A DNA stretch of 64,000 nt from Shewanella sp. KX20019 (GTDB lineage Bacteria; Pseudomonadota; Gammaproteobacteria; Enterobacterales; Shewanellaceae). Where the stretch lies: assembly GCF_016757755.1 (NCBI RefSeq), contig NZ_CP068437.1, positions 1,860,001 to 1,924,000 of the forward strand, written 5' to 3'. Shown here piece after piece: positions 9,062 to 17,557 of this stretch; position 1 is the stretch's first letter; every line of letters begins with the position of its first letter. The position numbers and the translations under genes were made by a program. The notes under the pieces are model-generated. The model was not told the DNA's origin. It was given only the letters and a program-made list of their open reading frames with translations, and did no database searches.

Positions 9062-10256
9062 AATCATTAATAAAATTATATACCTGCTTTCATTAAAACC
9101 TGATGATCTGCTATCCACTTTGTATTATCAATTTAATAAAATTTTTAATAAAGATTTTAGGGACTTCATAAATAAAAAAATATGTAGAAATGAAAATGAT
9201 GTTTTAAAACAAGCTTATATTCTCAAAAATAAAGGAATCGATAATCTCCATTTCCTAAGAATTATTTCGGTAACTGTAAATGATTACGATGACGATGTGT
9301 TATCAAATTATTTTTCTGTTCGATATTTTGAAAAAAAAATATGTGAACTAACTTGTTTTCTAGGTTACGTAGAAAATCATATTATAGATAATGGTTTAAT
9401 GGAAAAAGGAACATTTGATCTAAGTTACAAATCAGTTATTGGTAATGAAAATTTGGGCTCTATTTTATTGAATTGTGATGGGAAATCTTATTTTGGAAAG
9501 ATTTCTCTTAATAATCAAAATAAAAAAGAAGTAGCTTTTTATAAAAGTGTAAAAGCTATTGGAAGTAGTTATATTGTCAATGTTTTATTCAGTTTGAATT
9601 TAGAGAAATATGATGTAAATATAATGTTTTTTGATAGCTTACCGAAGAATGGTTTCTTAAATAAAGGTGAAGTACCCAAGGTATTAGAATTATATAATAA
9701 TATTGAGTCTGAATTGTTATCTACAGATATCATAATTAATGCTGGTGAATTTTATAAAAAGCCTTATTCATACGGAGTGAGATATAAGTTTTTTAGTAAG
9801 ATGATAGTTGAAGAGTTGAAGACAGTATTAAGTGTTGATGATTATCTTTATATTAATCATATTTTTATAGAGAACAAATTATACAAATCAATTGAGGATA
9901 AACACTTTGATTTTGTTCATAATGATTTTCATTGGAAAAATTTAAACATTAATTCTGACTCTATAAAGGTTTTTGATTTCAATTCATACTGTACCGGATT
10001 GAAAACATGGGATTTAGCAACATATTTTAGTACGTGTAATTATAGTTTCGATGAGACAATAGAATTCATTAAGGAAAACCTTGATTTATTGAATGATTTT
10101 AATACAAAAAATCATTTGTCTGTTAATTATTTTGTATTGTTTTATGTGTTCTTAATAAAACTTAGATTTAATAATAATGTTTTAAGTTACCAAGAATCTA
10201 ATATAGAACCATCAATAGCTTTTCTAAAGTGGTATAATAAAAATGTTAATTGTTAA
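9054..10256 (+). CDS. APH/choline-kinase-fold small-molecule kinase-like protein
   Basis: A 400-residue soluble protein with hallmarks of the aminoglycoside phosphotransferase/choline kinase fold. A nucleotide-lobe segment YFGKISL ... KKEVAFYKSV lies at about 145-168. The catalytic loop HNDFHWKN (HxDxxxxN) is at 289-296, and the metal-binding Asp is in FDFNSYCTG at 308. A DLATYF motif follows, as in APH enzymes. The first ~110 residues match nothing I know. The substrate is unknown; a sugar, polyol or aminoalcohol of the polysaccharide repeat is a reasonable guess. It overlaps wzy by 8 bases and the nucleotidyltransferase-like gene by 14 bases, suggesting translational coupling. Confidence 0.65.
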   Translation: MYKIINKIIYLLSLKPDDLLSTLYYQFNKIFNKDFRDFINKKICRNENDVLKQAYILKNKGIDNLHFLRIISVTVNDYDDDVLSNYFSVRYFEKKICELTCFLGYVENHIIDNGLMEKGTFDLSYKSVIGNENLGSILLNCDGKSYFGKISLNNQNKKEVAFYKSVKAIGSSYIVNVLFSLNLEKYDVNIMFFDSLPKNGFLNKGEVPKVLELYNNIESELLSTDIIINAGEFYKKPYSYGVRYKFFSKMIVEELKTVLSVDDYLYINHIFIENKLYKSIEDKHFDFVHNDFHWKNLNINSDSIKVFDFNSYCTGLKTWDLATYFSTCNYSFDETIEFIKENLDLLNDFNTKNHLSVNYFVLFYVFLIKLRFNNNVLSYQESNIEPSIAFLKWYNKNVNC

Positions 10257-11337
10257 ACGTGTATTAAAAAAAATTGATTCTAAATTCTCTTATGGTATCG
10301 ATAAAGATTCTTTTGAAGATTTCTATAAGTACTTAGATCTTAATAATATAGATTATGTTGTTCTTAGATGGTTTGACGCTTATCCCTATATATCCATTGA
10401 TGAAGATGTTGACATTTTAGTTTCTGATGAAAGTTATAAACGTTTAAAAAAAATGTGTAAAAGAGGTAGGCCAAAATTATTGTCTTTCATTAAATTTGAT
10501 ATTTATTCAGTTACAAATATGGACAAATATATTTCATATTACCCACCCCATTTAGCAAATAAAATTTTACAGAGTAAAGTTAGGCACTCTTCTGGTTTTA
10601 TGGTTCCAAATGATTATTATCATTTTTTATCATTGTGTTATCATGCCTTGTTTCACAAAGGGAAGAATTCAGGCCTTTCTTCTTCCTTCCATGAAACTCA
10701 CTCATCAAAACATAATTTTAAAAATTATCTTTTTAAATTGTCTCAATTAAATGATCTCAATTATACTTATGATGATTTTACAATTGAAGGTATTCATTCT
10801 ATTCTCAAAGAACATAAGTTTACGCCCCCTGTTGATGTTTATTTCCGCCGAGTACCCAAAAATGAAATTTTGAGTCATTTTTTACCTGAAATGTTAAATA
10901 CTTCTGATTATCATAACTCCGGTTTAACTGTTTTCATTTTAAGAGAAGTTATAAATAATGATTATTATAAAAATAAATTACTTAAATTATTTTCTAAATA
11001 TAATCTGAGCGTTAAATCTTCACATCTTCTCGATTATAATACGTCATTAGAATTTTATAATATCAGCCGTGGTGGTGATTGGGGGTGTTTAAGCTTGAAT
11101 AGTAATTGGGGGGGGTATCCTGCATATGTTTATGTTGTTAAAGATGATACTATGAATTCAAGTATTGCGGAGTCCTACCCAGTTGGTCATGTTTGCTACG
11201 ATAATGTTAAGCTAATAAAAGCAGAGTTTAGGGATTTTGTTAATATTCAGGTGAGAAAATCCTTACGTTGCCATGTATTACATACAAGTGATAATGGTAT
11301 TGAAGCTTCACAATACATAAAGTTGTTAAATATTTAA
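10243..11337 (+). CDS. nucleotidyltransferase fused to an NDP-kinase-like domain
   Basis: 364 residues in two parts. The N-terminal half has YVVLRWFDAYP followed by DVDILV (Asp55, Asp57), the Dh[DE]h metal motif of pol-beta-type nucleotidyltransferases. The usual GS motif is replaced by the LRxF form I recall from polysaccharide-cluster relatives. The C-terminal ~140 residues resemble nucleoside-diphosphate kinase: a TVFILRE strand near 228 (catalytic Lys position is Arg) and, near the end, CHVLHTSDNGIEA, whose His347 aligns with the phosphorylated His of the HGSD motif. The Glu that normally follows is Tyr358. Acting with the APH-like neighbour, it could activate a phosphorylated substrate as an NDP derivative, but this is inference. 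Confidence 0.55.
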   Translation: MLIVKRVLKKIDSKFSYGIDKDSFEDFYKYLDLNNIDYVVLRWFDAYPYISIDEDVDILVSDESYKRLKKMCKRGRPKLLSFIKFDIYSVTNMDKYISYYPPHLANKILQSKVRHSSGFMVPNDYYHFLSLCYHALFHKGKNSGLSSSFHETHSSKHNFKNYLFKLSQLNDLNYTYDDFTIEGIHSILKEHKFTPPVDVYFRRVPKNEILSHFLPEMLNTSDYHNSGLTVFILREVINNDYYKNKLLKLFSKYNLSVKSSHLLDYNTSLEFYNISRGGDWGCLSLNSNWGGYPAYVYVVKDDTMNSSIAESYPVGHVCYDNVKLIKAEFRDFVNIQVRKSLRCHVLHTSDNGIEASQYIKLLNI

Positions 11338-12848
11338 TGAGATCATTTGGCCCAACTACTTATCTAATAATAATTGCTTTCATTACAAAGTTTATTGTTT
11401 TGTTTCGGGATATTATATTTGCGTCTGAATTTGGTTTTACGAAAGATACAGACGTGTATTTTTTTGCAACATCATTCTACATTTTAATTTCTATATTACT
11501 TATACAGTGTATAAACGCAACCATTGTTCCGGTTTTTTCAGATAAGAAAACAGGTAATATTGATGTTAAATTGTTTAATGCTGTATTTACTGCTTTAATT
11601 TTATTTTCGTCTTTTTCTGTCTTTGCGTATTACGTTACAACTTCACAGGTTAATATCTTTAATTATATAGTTCCAGGTTTTACTGCCGAGCAAATTTCAC
11701 TAACATTGAAATTCCTTGATATTCTTTTCCCATCTTTAATATTGGTAGTTTGTGTTGCTCTTTTTCGTGGTTTTTTACAATCGCAGTCTAAATTTTTTGA
11801 AACTTCTATCTCAGAGATTTTCTTACCTGTTTTGTCAATATTGTTGATTTATTTTGTTGAGGATTTTGGTTTTATTATTCTTGTAATTCCTTTTGTGTTA
11901 TCGCCACTTATACAATTGATCATTCAGTTTAATGTTATGAAGTCATTTTTCACTAAAATCAAATTGAATTTTGATTTTGATAATAAATTTAAAAACCTGA
12001 TCCATTTAATGTTACCTTTAATCTTTGCGGGTGTATTTACAACTGTTTCCAAAGTATTTGATCAGTCGTTAGCTTCTACTCTAGATGCAGGGATTTTATC
12101 TTCATTAAATATGTCTATTAAGATAAATTTGTTAGTAATGTCCTTGTGTATCATTCCGATTATAACTGTACTTTTCCCAATGTTTTCGTCAATAAATGAA
12201 AACGTAGTATACAAAAATAATTTTCATACCAATGAAGAATATAATAATCTAATAATTGAGTCTTTTTATAAAATAATACTTTTGTCATTGCCCTTATCTA
12301 TTTATGTATATTTTAATTCGCTTTACATTGTTGAACTTCTTTTTGGTTTTGGTAAGTTTAACTCCGATAATGTTTATATTACATCTGAGTGCGTTAAATA
12401 CTTTTCTCTAGGATTGGTCTTATCAGCATTGCGTCTTTTGCTTATTAAGATATACTACTCTTTTAAAAATACTTATGTACCAACCGTATTTATAATCATA
12501 TGTAGTTTAATAAATATCTTTTTTAATTACATGCTTGTTTCTAAATTTTCTTTTTATGGAATAATTTATTCCACTTTAATTGCCAACCTGTGTTTGTGTT
12601 TGTTTTTAATTGTGTTCTTTTTTGTTAAATCTAATTGTACGATTTTCACAAAGTTTTTCCTATACAGGCTGTTTTTAATTGTTGTTTTTGTATGTTTATC
12701 GTTTGTGTTTTTTAGCTTTTTGAATATGTTGTTGACAACAACCATGCTGTTTATACTTAGTTCGTTCATTTTAAGTGTTTATTTTTTACTATTATTATAT
12801 TTTAATTTTTTCAGGCCATTATTATGTTTAAATCAAAAGTTTTATTAA
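11337..12848 (+). CDS. MurJ/MviN-like lipid-linked oligosaccharide flippase
   Basis: A 503-residue membrane protein with about 14 hydrophobic helices. The opening FRDIIFASEFGFTKDTDVYFFA matches the MVF (MurJ) branch of the MOP flippase superfamily, not the Wzx branch. In this position it probably moves undecaprenyl-linked repeat units across the inner membrane for the adjacent Wzy. It overlaps the previous gene by one base (TAATG). Its 3' end overlaps the start of a truncated fnlA-like gene (12824), showing the original gene order. It could alternatively be a dedicated accessory flippase. Confidence 0.75.
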   Translation: MRSFGPTTYLIIIAFITKFIVLFRDIIFASEFGFTKDTDVYFFATSFYILISILLIQCINATIVPVFSDKKTGNIDVKLFNAVFTALILFSSFSVFAYYVTTSQVNIFNYIVPGFTAEQISLTLKFLDILFPSLILVVCVALFRGFLQSQSKFFETSISEIFLPVLSILLIYFVEDFGFIILVIPFVLSPLIQLIIQFNVMKSFFTKIKLNFDFDNKFKNLIHLMLPLIFAGVFTTVSKVFDQSLASTLDAGILSSLNMSIKINLLVMSLCIIPIITVLFPMFSSINENVVYKNNFHTNEEYNNLIIESFYKIILLSLPLSIYVYFNSLYIVELLFGFGKFNSDNVYITSECVKYFSLGLVLSALRLLLIKIYYSFKNTYVPTVFIIICSLINIFFNYMLVSKFSFYGIIYSTLIANLCLCLFLIVFFFVKSNCTIFTKFFLYRLFLIVVFVCLSFVFFSFLNMLLTTTMLFILSSFILSVYFLLLLYFNFFRPLLCLNQKFY

Positions 12849-12941
12849 TAACTGGAGGTACAGGTTCTTCTGGGAGTGCTGTTCTAGATCGTTTTTTAGA
12901 TACCGACATTGCTGAAATTCGCATATTTTCACGTGATGAAC
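12824..12941 (+). pseudogene. 5' stub of a UDP-GlcNAc 4,6-dehydratase (fnlA-like) gene
   Basis: From ATG 12824 the frame reads SKVLLITGGTGSSGSAVL then DRFLDTDIAEIRIFSRDE, closely matching the first ~40 residues of the intact enzyme at 22727, and then breaks at 12942 into IS sequence. It overlaps the flippase gene by 25 bases, so it is an authentic former next gene, cut off by an insertion or rearrangement. DNA differs from the intact copy at many bases, so it is not a fresh duplication. Confidence 0.85.
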
Positions 12942-13358
12942 ATCCCCACTTTTAAAGGGATTGATAACGTTATAATTTTCATGATTTCGCCCTAGTTTTT
13001 CCTATGATCTTATGCTTATCTTTAGGCTAAAGGTAATAAAATTAATGGGTTAACTTTAATGTCCCATAATTCAATCATCACTGATCATCGTCAAAACTGG
13101 AAAGTTGTTCACTTTTTACCTGATATATTGTTTCTTGCTATAACAGCAATAATTGCAGGTTGTGATGGATGGGAATTGGACACTGCATTTATTGAAGTAG
13201 ACGAGAAAACTCGGATGAAAACCTTGCTATGGTAAGGCACACAGTCATTATTTTGCTCAATCACGAAACGACTTTTCAAGCGAGTATGAAAAGAAAGCTT
13301 AAAAAAGCCAATAGAAATACAAGTTATGCTGAGAAAGTCTTCATAGGGCGCGACCTTT
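12942..13358 (+). pseudogene. internally deleted ISAs1-family element
   Basis: The left part encodes MSHNSIITDHRQNWKVVHF then LPDILFLAITAIIAG, an ISAs1 transposase N-terminus (from about 13059). It jumps directly to the C-terminal tail (EDLAMVRHTVII-like, FQASMKRKLKKANRN) and a right-end sequence TTCATAGGGCGCGACC near 13340-13355. Most of the DDE domain is missing, so it is not mobile. Confidence 0.65.
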
Positions 13359-13372
13359 CTTGATTTTTCCCT

Positions 13373-13502
13373 GAAGTGGCAAGCGACCGCCTAGAACAGG
13401 CGGGTGTTGAAACTAAAGGCGTTATTCTAAACGCAGTAGATAAAGACAGCATCTAGCTATTATACCTATGGCTACGACAATTATACGTATAAGAGCGAAT
13501 AA
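13373..13502 (+). pseudogene. 3' remnant of a Wzc-type tyrosine kinase gene
   Basis: The frame reads PEVASDRLEQAGVETKGV then ILNAVDKDSI, matching the BY-kinase C-terminal region (compare EVARNRFEMAGVEVKGF and ILNAVEKK in the intact wzc at 40138). One frameshift later comes a Tyr cluster, SYYTYGYDNYTYKSE, ending at TAA 13500. It differs clearly from the intact wzc here, so it came from another polysaccharide locus. It ends 55 bases before the next glycosyltransferase, suggesting that block was once directly downstream of a wzc. Confidence 0.8.
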
Positions 13503-13557
13503 TTGTTGTTTAATATTAACTCCTAGATTAACTCCTAGATTAACTAAGGCTACTTAA

Positions 13558-14760
13558 ATGACTGAAGTCGTTATTTCACATCCAGCCCAACAACATTCAT
13601 ATGCATTAGCTTGTGCGATGGAAGATATGAATGTAGAATATAAATACATAACTACTGTTTATAATAAGAAAGGTGGTATTACAAATATATTATCATCACT
13701 CATATTGAAAGGTGACAATAAAAAGAGAAGCTCATCTCGTTGTAACCCTAAAATAAAAGATATTAACGTTATACAGTACTGTGAAATTTTAGGCTTATTT
13801 CTATTGTTTTTGCAACGAGTAGATAAGAATCAACTAGTATGCAATGCTTTAAAGCGCTATATAAATAAAGTCTACGCAAAAAAACTTGCGAAATATTTAA
13901 TAAGTAATAATATTAAAAAAGTTATTGTATTCGATCAATATTACTATTTCTTGATGAAAGAATTAAAGAAAAAAAATTATAATTTGGAAATTATACTAGA
14001 TATGTCTGCACCCGCGTATTCCTTTATGATGAAAAAATATAAGGAAGACATAGATGAATTTAATGTTAACAGTACAGATAATTATTTGTCTTATATAGGT
14101 GATCAAGAAATAAAGAACAGTAATAAATATCTTGTAGCATCTAGTTTTACCAGTCAATCTTTAAAAAGTGTAGATGATAATATTGAAGATAATATGGTGT
14201 TTAAATGTGTTTATGGGATTGATAATGTACGTTCAGGTATTAAAGTAACTCAAGAAACTATCAATATTATTTTTATTGGTAGATTAACTAATCGTAAAGG
14301 TTTTCATATTTTTAATGAGTTAGCTAGTAATAATAAAAATGAAAATATCAATTTCATGGCATTAGGCGATATTGAATCCTGTTCCTTAAGTGAGGAAGAA
14401 TTAAGTGAAAATATTGAACTACTAGGGCATAAGCCAAAAGATCAAGTAAATAAAATTTTAGATGTTTGCGATATACTAATAATGCCATCACTATCTGATG
14501 GGTTTGGGCTTGTAGTTTTAGAAGCTATGTCAAGAGGCCTCGTAATATTTTGTTCTAACTCTGTAGGAGCGGCTGAATTAGTAAAAAGTGATGTAAATGG
14601 ATATCGCTTCTCAATTTCTGATTACACTAGTCTTACGTCACTAATAGACGTCATTGTTAGAGATTCAGAAAAAATGGATAAAATAAAAAGAAATAGTTTA
14701 AAGATGGCAAATGATTACACTTGGGAGTCATATTATCGATCGGTGATACGTGCGCTGTAG
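13558..14760 (+). CDS. GT4-family glycosyltransferase
   Basis: A 400-residue predicted cytoplasmic glycosyltransferase with GT-B fold. The C-terminal half has INIIFIGRLTNRKGFHIF and the nucleotide-sugar motif SDGFGLVVLEAMSRG near residue 312, the EX7E-like signature of retaining GT4 enzymes. The N-terminal acceptor domain is not recognisable. Donor and acceptor sugars cannot be told. It is preceded by a foreign wzc tail and followed by IS debris, so it sits in an isolated, AT-rich imported block and may or may not still serve the cluster. Confidence 0.8.
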   Translation: MTEVVISHPAQQHSYALACAMEDMNVEYKYITTVYNKKGGITNILSSLILKGDNKKRSSSRCNPKIKDINVIQYCEILGLFLLFLQRVDKNQLVCNALKRYINKVYAKKLAKYLISNNIKKVIVFDQYYYFLMKELKKKNYNLEIILDMSAPAYSFMMKKYKEDIDEFNVNSTDNYLSYIGDQEIKNSNKYLVASSFTSQSLKSVDDNIEDNMVFKCVYGIDNVRSGIKVTQETINIIFIGRLTNRKGFHIFNELASNNKNENINFMALGDIESCSLSEEELSENIELLGHKPKDQVNKILDVCDILIMPSLSDGFGLVVLEAMSRGLVIFCSNSVGAAELVKSDVNGYRFSISDYTSLTSLIDVIVRDSEKMDKIKRNSLKMANDYTWESYYRSVIRAL

Positions 14761-14912
14761 ATTTAATTTATAGAAAATATTGTGTATTTCATATCTCTTA
14801 TTGATATACCCGACTTCAGATAATAACTGCGAAACTCATGGGAAGCTGTAGAAGAGGGAGCCAACTGTCGAAGGTGGTACGCTCTTCTCGCCAAAGAACA
14901 AGCAGTACTATC

Positions 14913-15090
14913 ATGAATTATCAGCAGTTGACTGAGGGGAGAATATATCAGATTTCTACCCTTTTGGAACGGGGAATTTCAGTATCATAAATTGCCAAAA
15001 TAGTTAAATGCCATCGCTCAACCATTTATCGAGAATTGAAGCGAAGTGGTAAGAAAGACCGATCTTCCCGACAAGTCGCATCAACATTCA
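14913..15090 (+). pseudogene. IS30-family transposase N-terminal remnant
   Basis: ATG 14913 opens MNYQQLTEGRIYQISTLLERG, then a stop codon replaces a residue in SVS*IAKIVK, followed by CHRSTIYRELKRSGKK, the helix-turn-helix of IS30 transposases. The frame then collapses, and no catalytic domain is visible. Confidence 0.65.
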
Positions 15091-15186
15091 GTTGATTTAC
15101 GGCGATAAGCCCGCAAGTATCGAAAACCAGTCGTGAATAGATTTTGTAGATTCACCCTATATTAGGGGGCGGTTAATCACAATTAA

Positions 15187-15300
15187 TGCGATCCGTTGCA
15201 AAACTAAGATTGCGAAAAAAATAGTAGATAAAGGTGGTGACTACCTTTTAGAAGTAAAAGGAAATCAAGGTCGATTATTTACTAAATCAAATAGAATAAA
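15187..15300 (+). pseudogene. ISAs1-family transposase internal fragment
   Basis: It reads CKTKIAKKIVDKGGDYLLEV then KGNQGRLFTKS, matching CQTKIAKTIVAQGGDYLLAV then KNNQGKL of the intact transposase at 16114. It has no ends and no frame beyond this. Confidence 0.6.
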
Positions 15301-15725
15301 ATATTCAATGTTCATCATCTAGATTCAGTGTCAGAAAATATTTTCAGTCAAAGTAATAAAGGGTATGGAAGAGCCCTGCATCATATAGTAATCAGGGAAA
15401 GATCATGAAGAAGCCCTATTTAATAGGCTATTCAAATATTAGTGATAAGTAATTTCATAGGATTTAGAAATAAAAAAAGATCGGTTTGAGGATCTAATTT
15501 GGATGTGATCTTATACTTATACCAATAAGTTTTTGCTTACTTGTACTTGTTAAAATATCTCAATACGTCGTTGCACTCATTCCTAATAGGTCAGGAAATA
15601 GCATGAAATGTCCTAATATATAAGGGCTGTATTCACTTGATTTTTTTCAGTTTTTAGCAAATTAAGGATCGAGTTGTAGATCGTTTTCGCTGTGCTTAAA
15701 TGAGTTTCTATTCAAGGATACTCGC
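15301..15725. other. non-coding IS debris
   Basis: No gene, terminator or clear repeat could be assigned. Base composition and position suggest decayed mobile-element sequence between ISAs1 fragments. Confidence 0.4.
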
Positions 15726-16015
15726 ATGACATCAGTAAATAATCCATTCAAACACTTTTCAGAAATAACAGACTATCGAAAAAAGAAAAAGTTCAGCACA
15801 AGCTTTCAGATATCATTCTTTTAACTATTTTTGCTTTAAATTCAGGTCAAGATGGCTGGAGTGGTATTGAAGATTTTTGCCATGCCTGAATTGACTTTCT
15901 TAAACGGTATGGCATATTTTCATTAGGTATTCCAGATGCATGCACAATAGCACGGGTTATGGGGTTAATAAGCCCTAAAGCACCACAAAGATGCTTTATT
16001 AGTTGGATGCAAAGT
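15726..16015 (+). pseudogene. older ISAs1-family transposase, 5' part, interrupted
   Basis: It reads NPFKHFSEITDYRKKKK, then after a small frame break QHKLSDIILLTIFALNSGQD, GWSGIEDFCHA, a stop, then GIPDACTIARVMG and CFISWMQS. The protein continues at 17266 with CHTLTEGEVIAIDGKT. The intact element at 16016-17255 is inserted between these two parts. It was already carrying a stop codon in the 5' half. Confidence 0.75.
16006..16015 (+). repeat. target-site duplication, left copy
   Basis: GATGCAAAGT immediately precedes the left end of the ISAs1 element and recurs immediately after its right end at 17256-17265. A 10-base duplication fits ISAs1-family insertion. Confidence 0.85.
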
Positions 16016-17255
16016 CAGGGCAAGATCGTGAACGTATTTTAACCAATTGAATAGATTGATTTGACGCTCAAAGCTACCTGTGATCTTATACTCCCTTTTG
16101 AAAGAGAGTACTCTTGCATATCGAGAGCTTCAAAGGCCATTTCCAACCAATCTCTGACCAACGCCAAAGTGCTAAAGTAACTTACACTCTCTTTGAGGTC
16201 TTATTCGGTTCCCTTCGCGCCGTTATTGCGGGCGCTAAAGGTTGGTTTGATATTAGAGAGTATATCTTAGGCCACCATCAATGGTTTAAAAGCAATGGCA
16301 TGTTTGTAAACGATATTCCAGCTGATGACACTATTGCTCGTATTCTCTCGAGGATTGAACCAGAGCAATTCCAACAATGCTTTTTAGCCTGGATGCAATC
16401 GATTCATGCTCTGACAGAAGGTCAAGTGATCGCTATTGATGGGAAAACACTTCGTGGTTCGTATAACCGCGAAGACAGGTTAAGTACCATTCACATGATA
16501 AGTGCCTACGCTTCATTAAACAAACTCGTGCTTGGTCAGGTTAAAACGGCTCAGAAAGGCAATGAAATCACTGCTATTCCAGAACTGCTTAAGATGCTCG
16601 ATTTACGCGGAGCTTTAGTCACAATTGACGCTATGGCTTGCCAGACAAAGATAGCTAAGACGATTGTAGCTCAAGGTGGTGACTATTTACTCGCGGTTAA
16701 AAACAATCAAGGCAAGTTGCGACAAGCCATTGAAAAATCCTTTAAACTACCACGCTTAGCCGTATTGGGTAAGATAGATTTTGAAAAAAGACATGGTCGA
16801 ATTGAGTCTCGACAATGCACCGTGTTAAATGCGCAAGAGCTTGATGGCAACTTTACGCGGTGGAAGAACTTAAAAAGTATCATCATGATAGAAAGCTTTC
16901 GATACAAACAGGGTAAGTCCGTTGGACTTGAGTATCGTTACTACATCAGTTCAAAGGAATTGAGCGCTAAGCAGGCCGCGTCTGCAGTACGTGAACATTG
17001 GGGTATCGAGTCAATGCATTGGGTGCTCGATGTCAGTATGAATGAGGATGCTTGCCAGGTTTATAAAGATAACGGTGCAGAAAACTTAGCTTGTTTACGT
17101 CATATGGCGTTGAATATGTTGCGTTCAGAGCCAACCAAACTGAGTATTGTCGGTAAACAGAAGCGGTGTTTAATGAATCCAGTGATGGTTGAAAGCGTTT
17201 TAATTGCAGGCTTGAGTGCGGAGGTTGAAAAATAAGCACTCATGCGGTTGCCCCG
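16016..17255 (+). mobile_element. complete ISAs1-family insertion sequence (1240 bp)
   Basis: The ends are imperfect inverted repeats: left CAGGGCAAGATCGTGA, and right end read in reverse CGGGGCAACCGCATGA (11 of 16 bases identical). Both ends are flanked by the direct repeat GATGCAAAGT. The element carries one full-length transposase gene and lies inside an older ISAs1 pseudogene, so it arrived later. Intact ends, gene and duplication mean it may still be mobile. Confidence 0.85.
16114..17235 (+). CDS. ISAs1-family DDE transposase
   Basis: A 373-residue transposase, full length for the family. The N-terminal region includes HFQPISDQRQSAKV and AVIAGAKGWFDI. The RNase H-like catalytic core shows the DDE acids in VIAIDGKTLRGS (Asp about 110), LVTIDAMACQ and EHWGIES. 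The frame is uninterrupted. The start used is TTG 16114, which fits where family proteins begin; a purine-rich AGAGAG lies just upstream. It belongs to the 16016-17255 element. Confidence 0.9.
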   Translation: MHIESFKGHFQPISDQRQSAKVTYTLFEVLFGSLRAVIAGAKGWFDIREYILGHHQWFKSNGMFVNDIPADDTIARILSRIEPEQFQQCFLAWMQSIHALTEGQVIAIDGKTLRGSYNREDRLSTIHMISAYASLNKLVLGQVKTAQKGNEITAIPELLKMLDLRGALVTIDAMACQTKIAKTIVAQGGDYLLAVKNNQGKLRQAIEKSFKLPRLAVLGKIDFEKRHGRIESRQCTVLNAQELDGNFTRWKNLKSIIMIESFRYKQGKSVGLEYRYYISSKELSAKQAASAVREHWGIESMHWVLDVSMNEDACQVYKDNGAENLACLRHMALNMLRSEPTKLSIVGKQKRCLMNPVMVESVLIAGLSAEVEK

Positions 17256-17265
17256 GATGCAAAGT
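17256..17265 (+). repeat. target-site duplication, right copy
   Basis: GATGCAAAGT directly after the right IS end matches the left flank at 16006-16015. Confidence 0.85.
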
Positions 17266-17498
17266 TGCCATACTTTAACCGAAGGTGAAGTTATTGCTAT
17301 AGATGGCAAAACAGCGCGAGGCTCATATAATAAATCGAATGGTAAAGTTGCTATCCATATGGTTAACGCTTTCGCTACTCGTAATGGTATGAGCATTGGG
17401 CAGTTAAAAGTACATGTTCAAAATAATGAGATGAAAGCCATTCCAGAATTACTTGAACTCCTTGATGTGAAAGGATGTCTAATTTCCTACGTACAACA
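17266..17498 (+). pseudogene. older ISAs1-family transposase, continuation after nested insertion
   Basis: It reads CHTLTEGEVIAIDGKTARGS then YNKSNGKVAIHMVNAF and IPELLELLDVKGCLI, joining in frame with the 15726-16015 part once the nested element and one duplication copy are removed. It ends before the catalytic Glu region. The break leads straight into the leader of the pyruvyltransferase-like gene. Confidence 0.75.
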
Positions 17499-17557
17499 AG
17501 ATCACAAATTTAATTGAAATAGTATAATTACACTCGTTATGCTAAAGAGGAGAGAGA

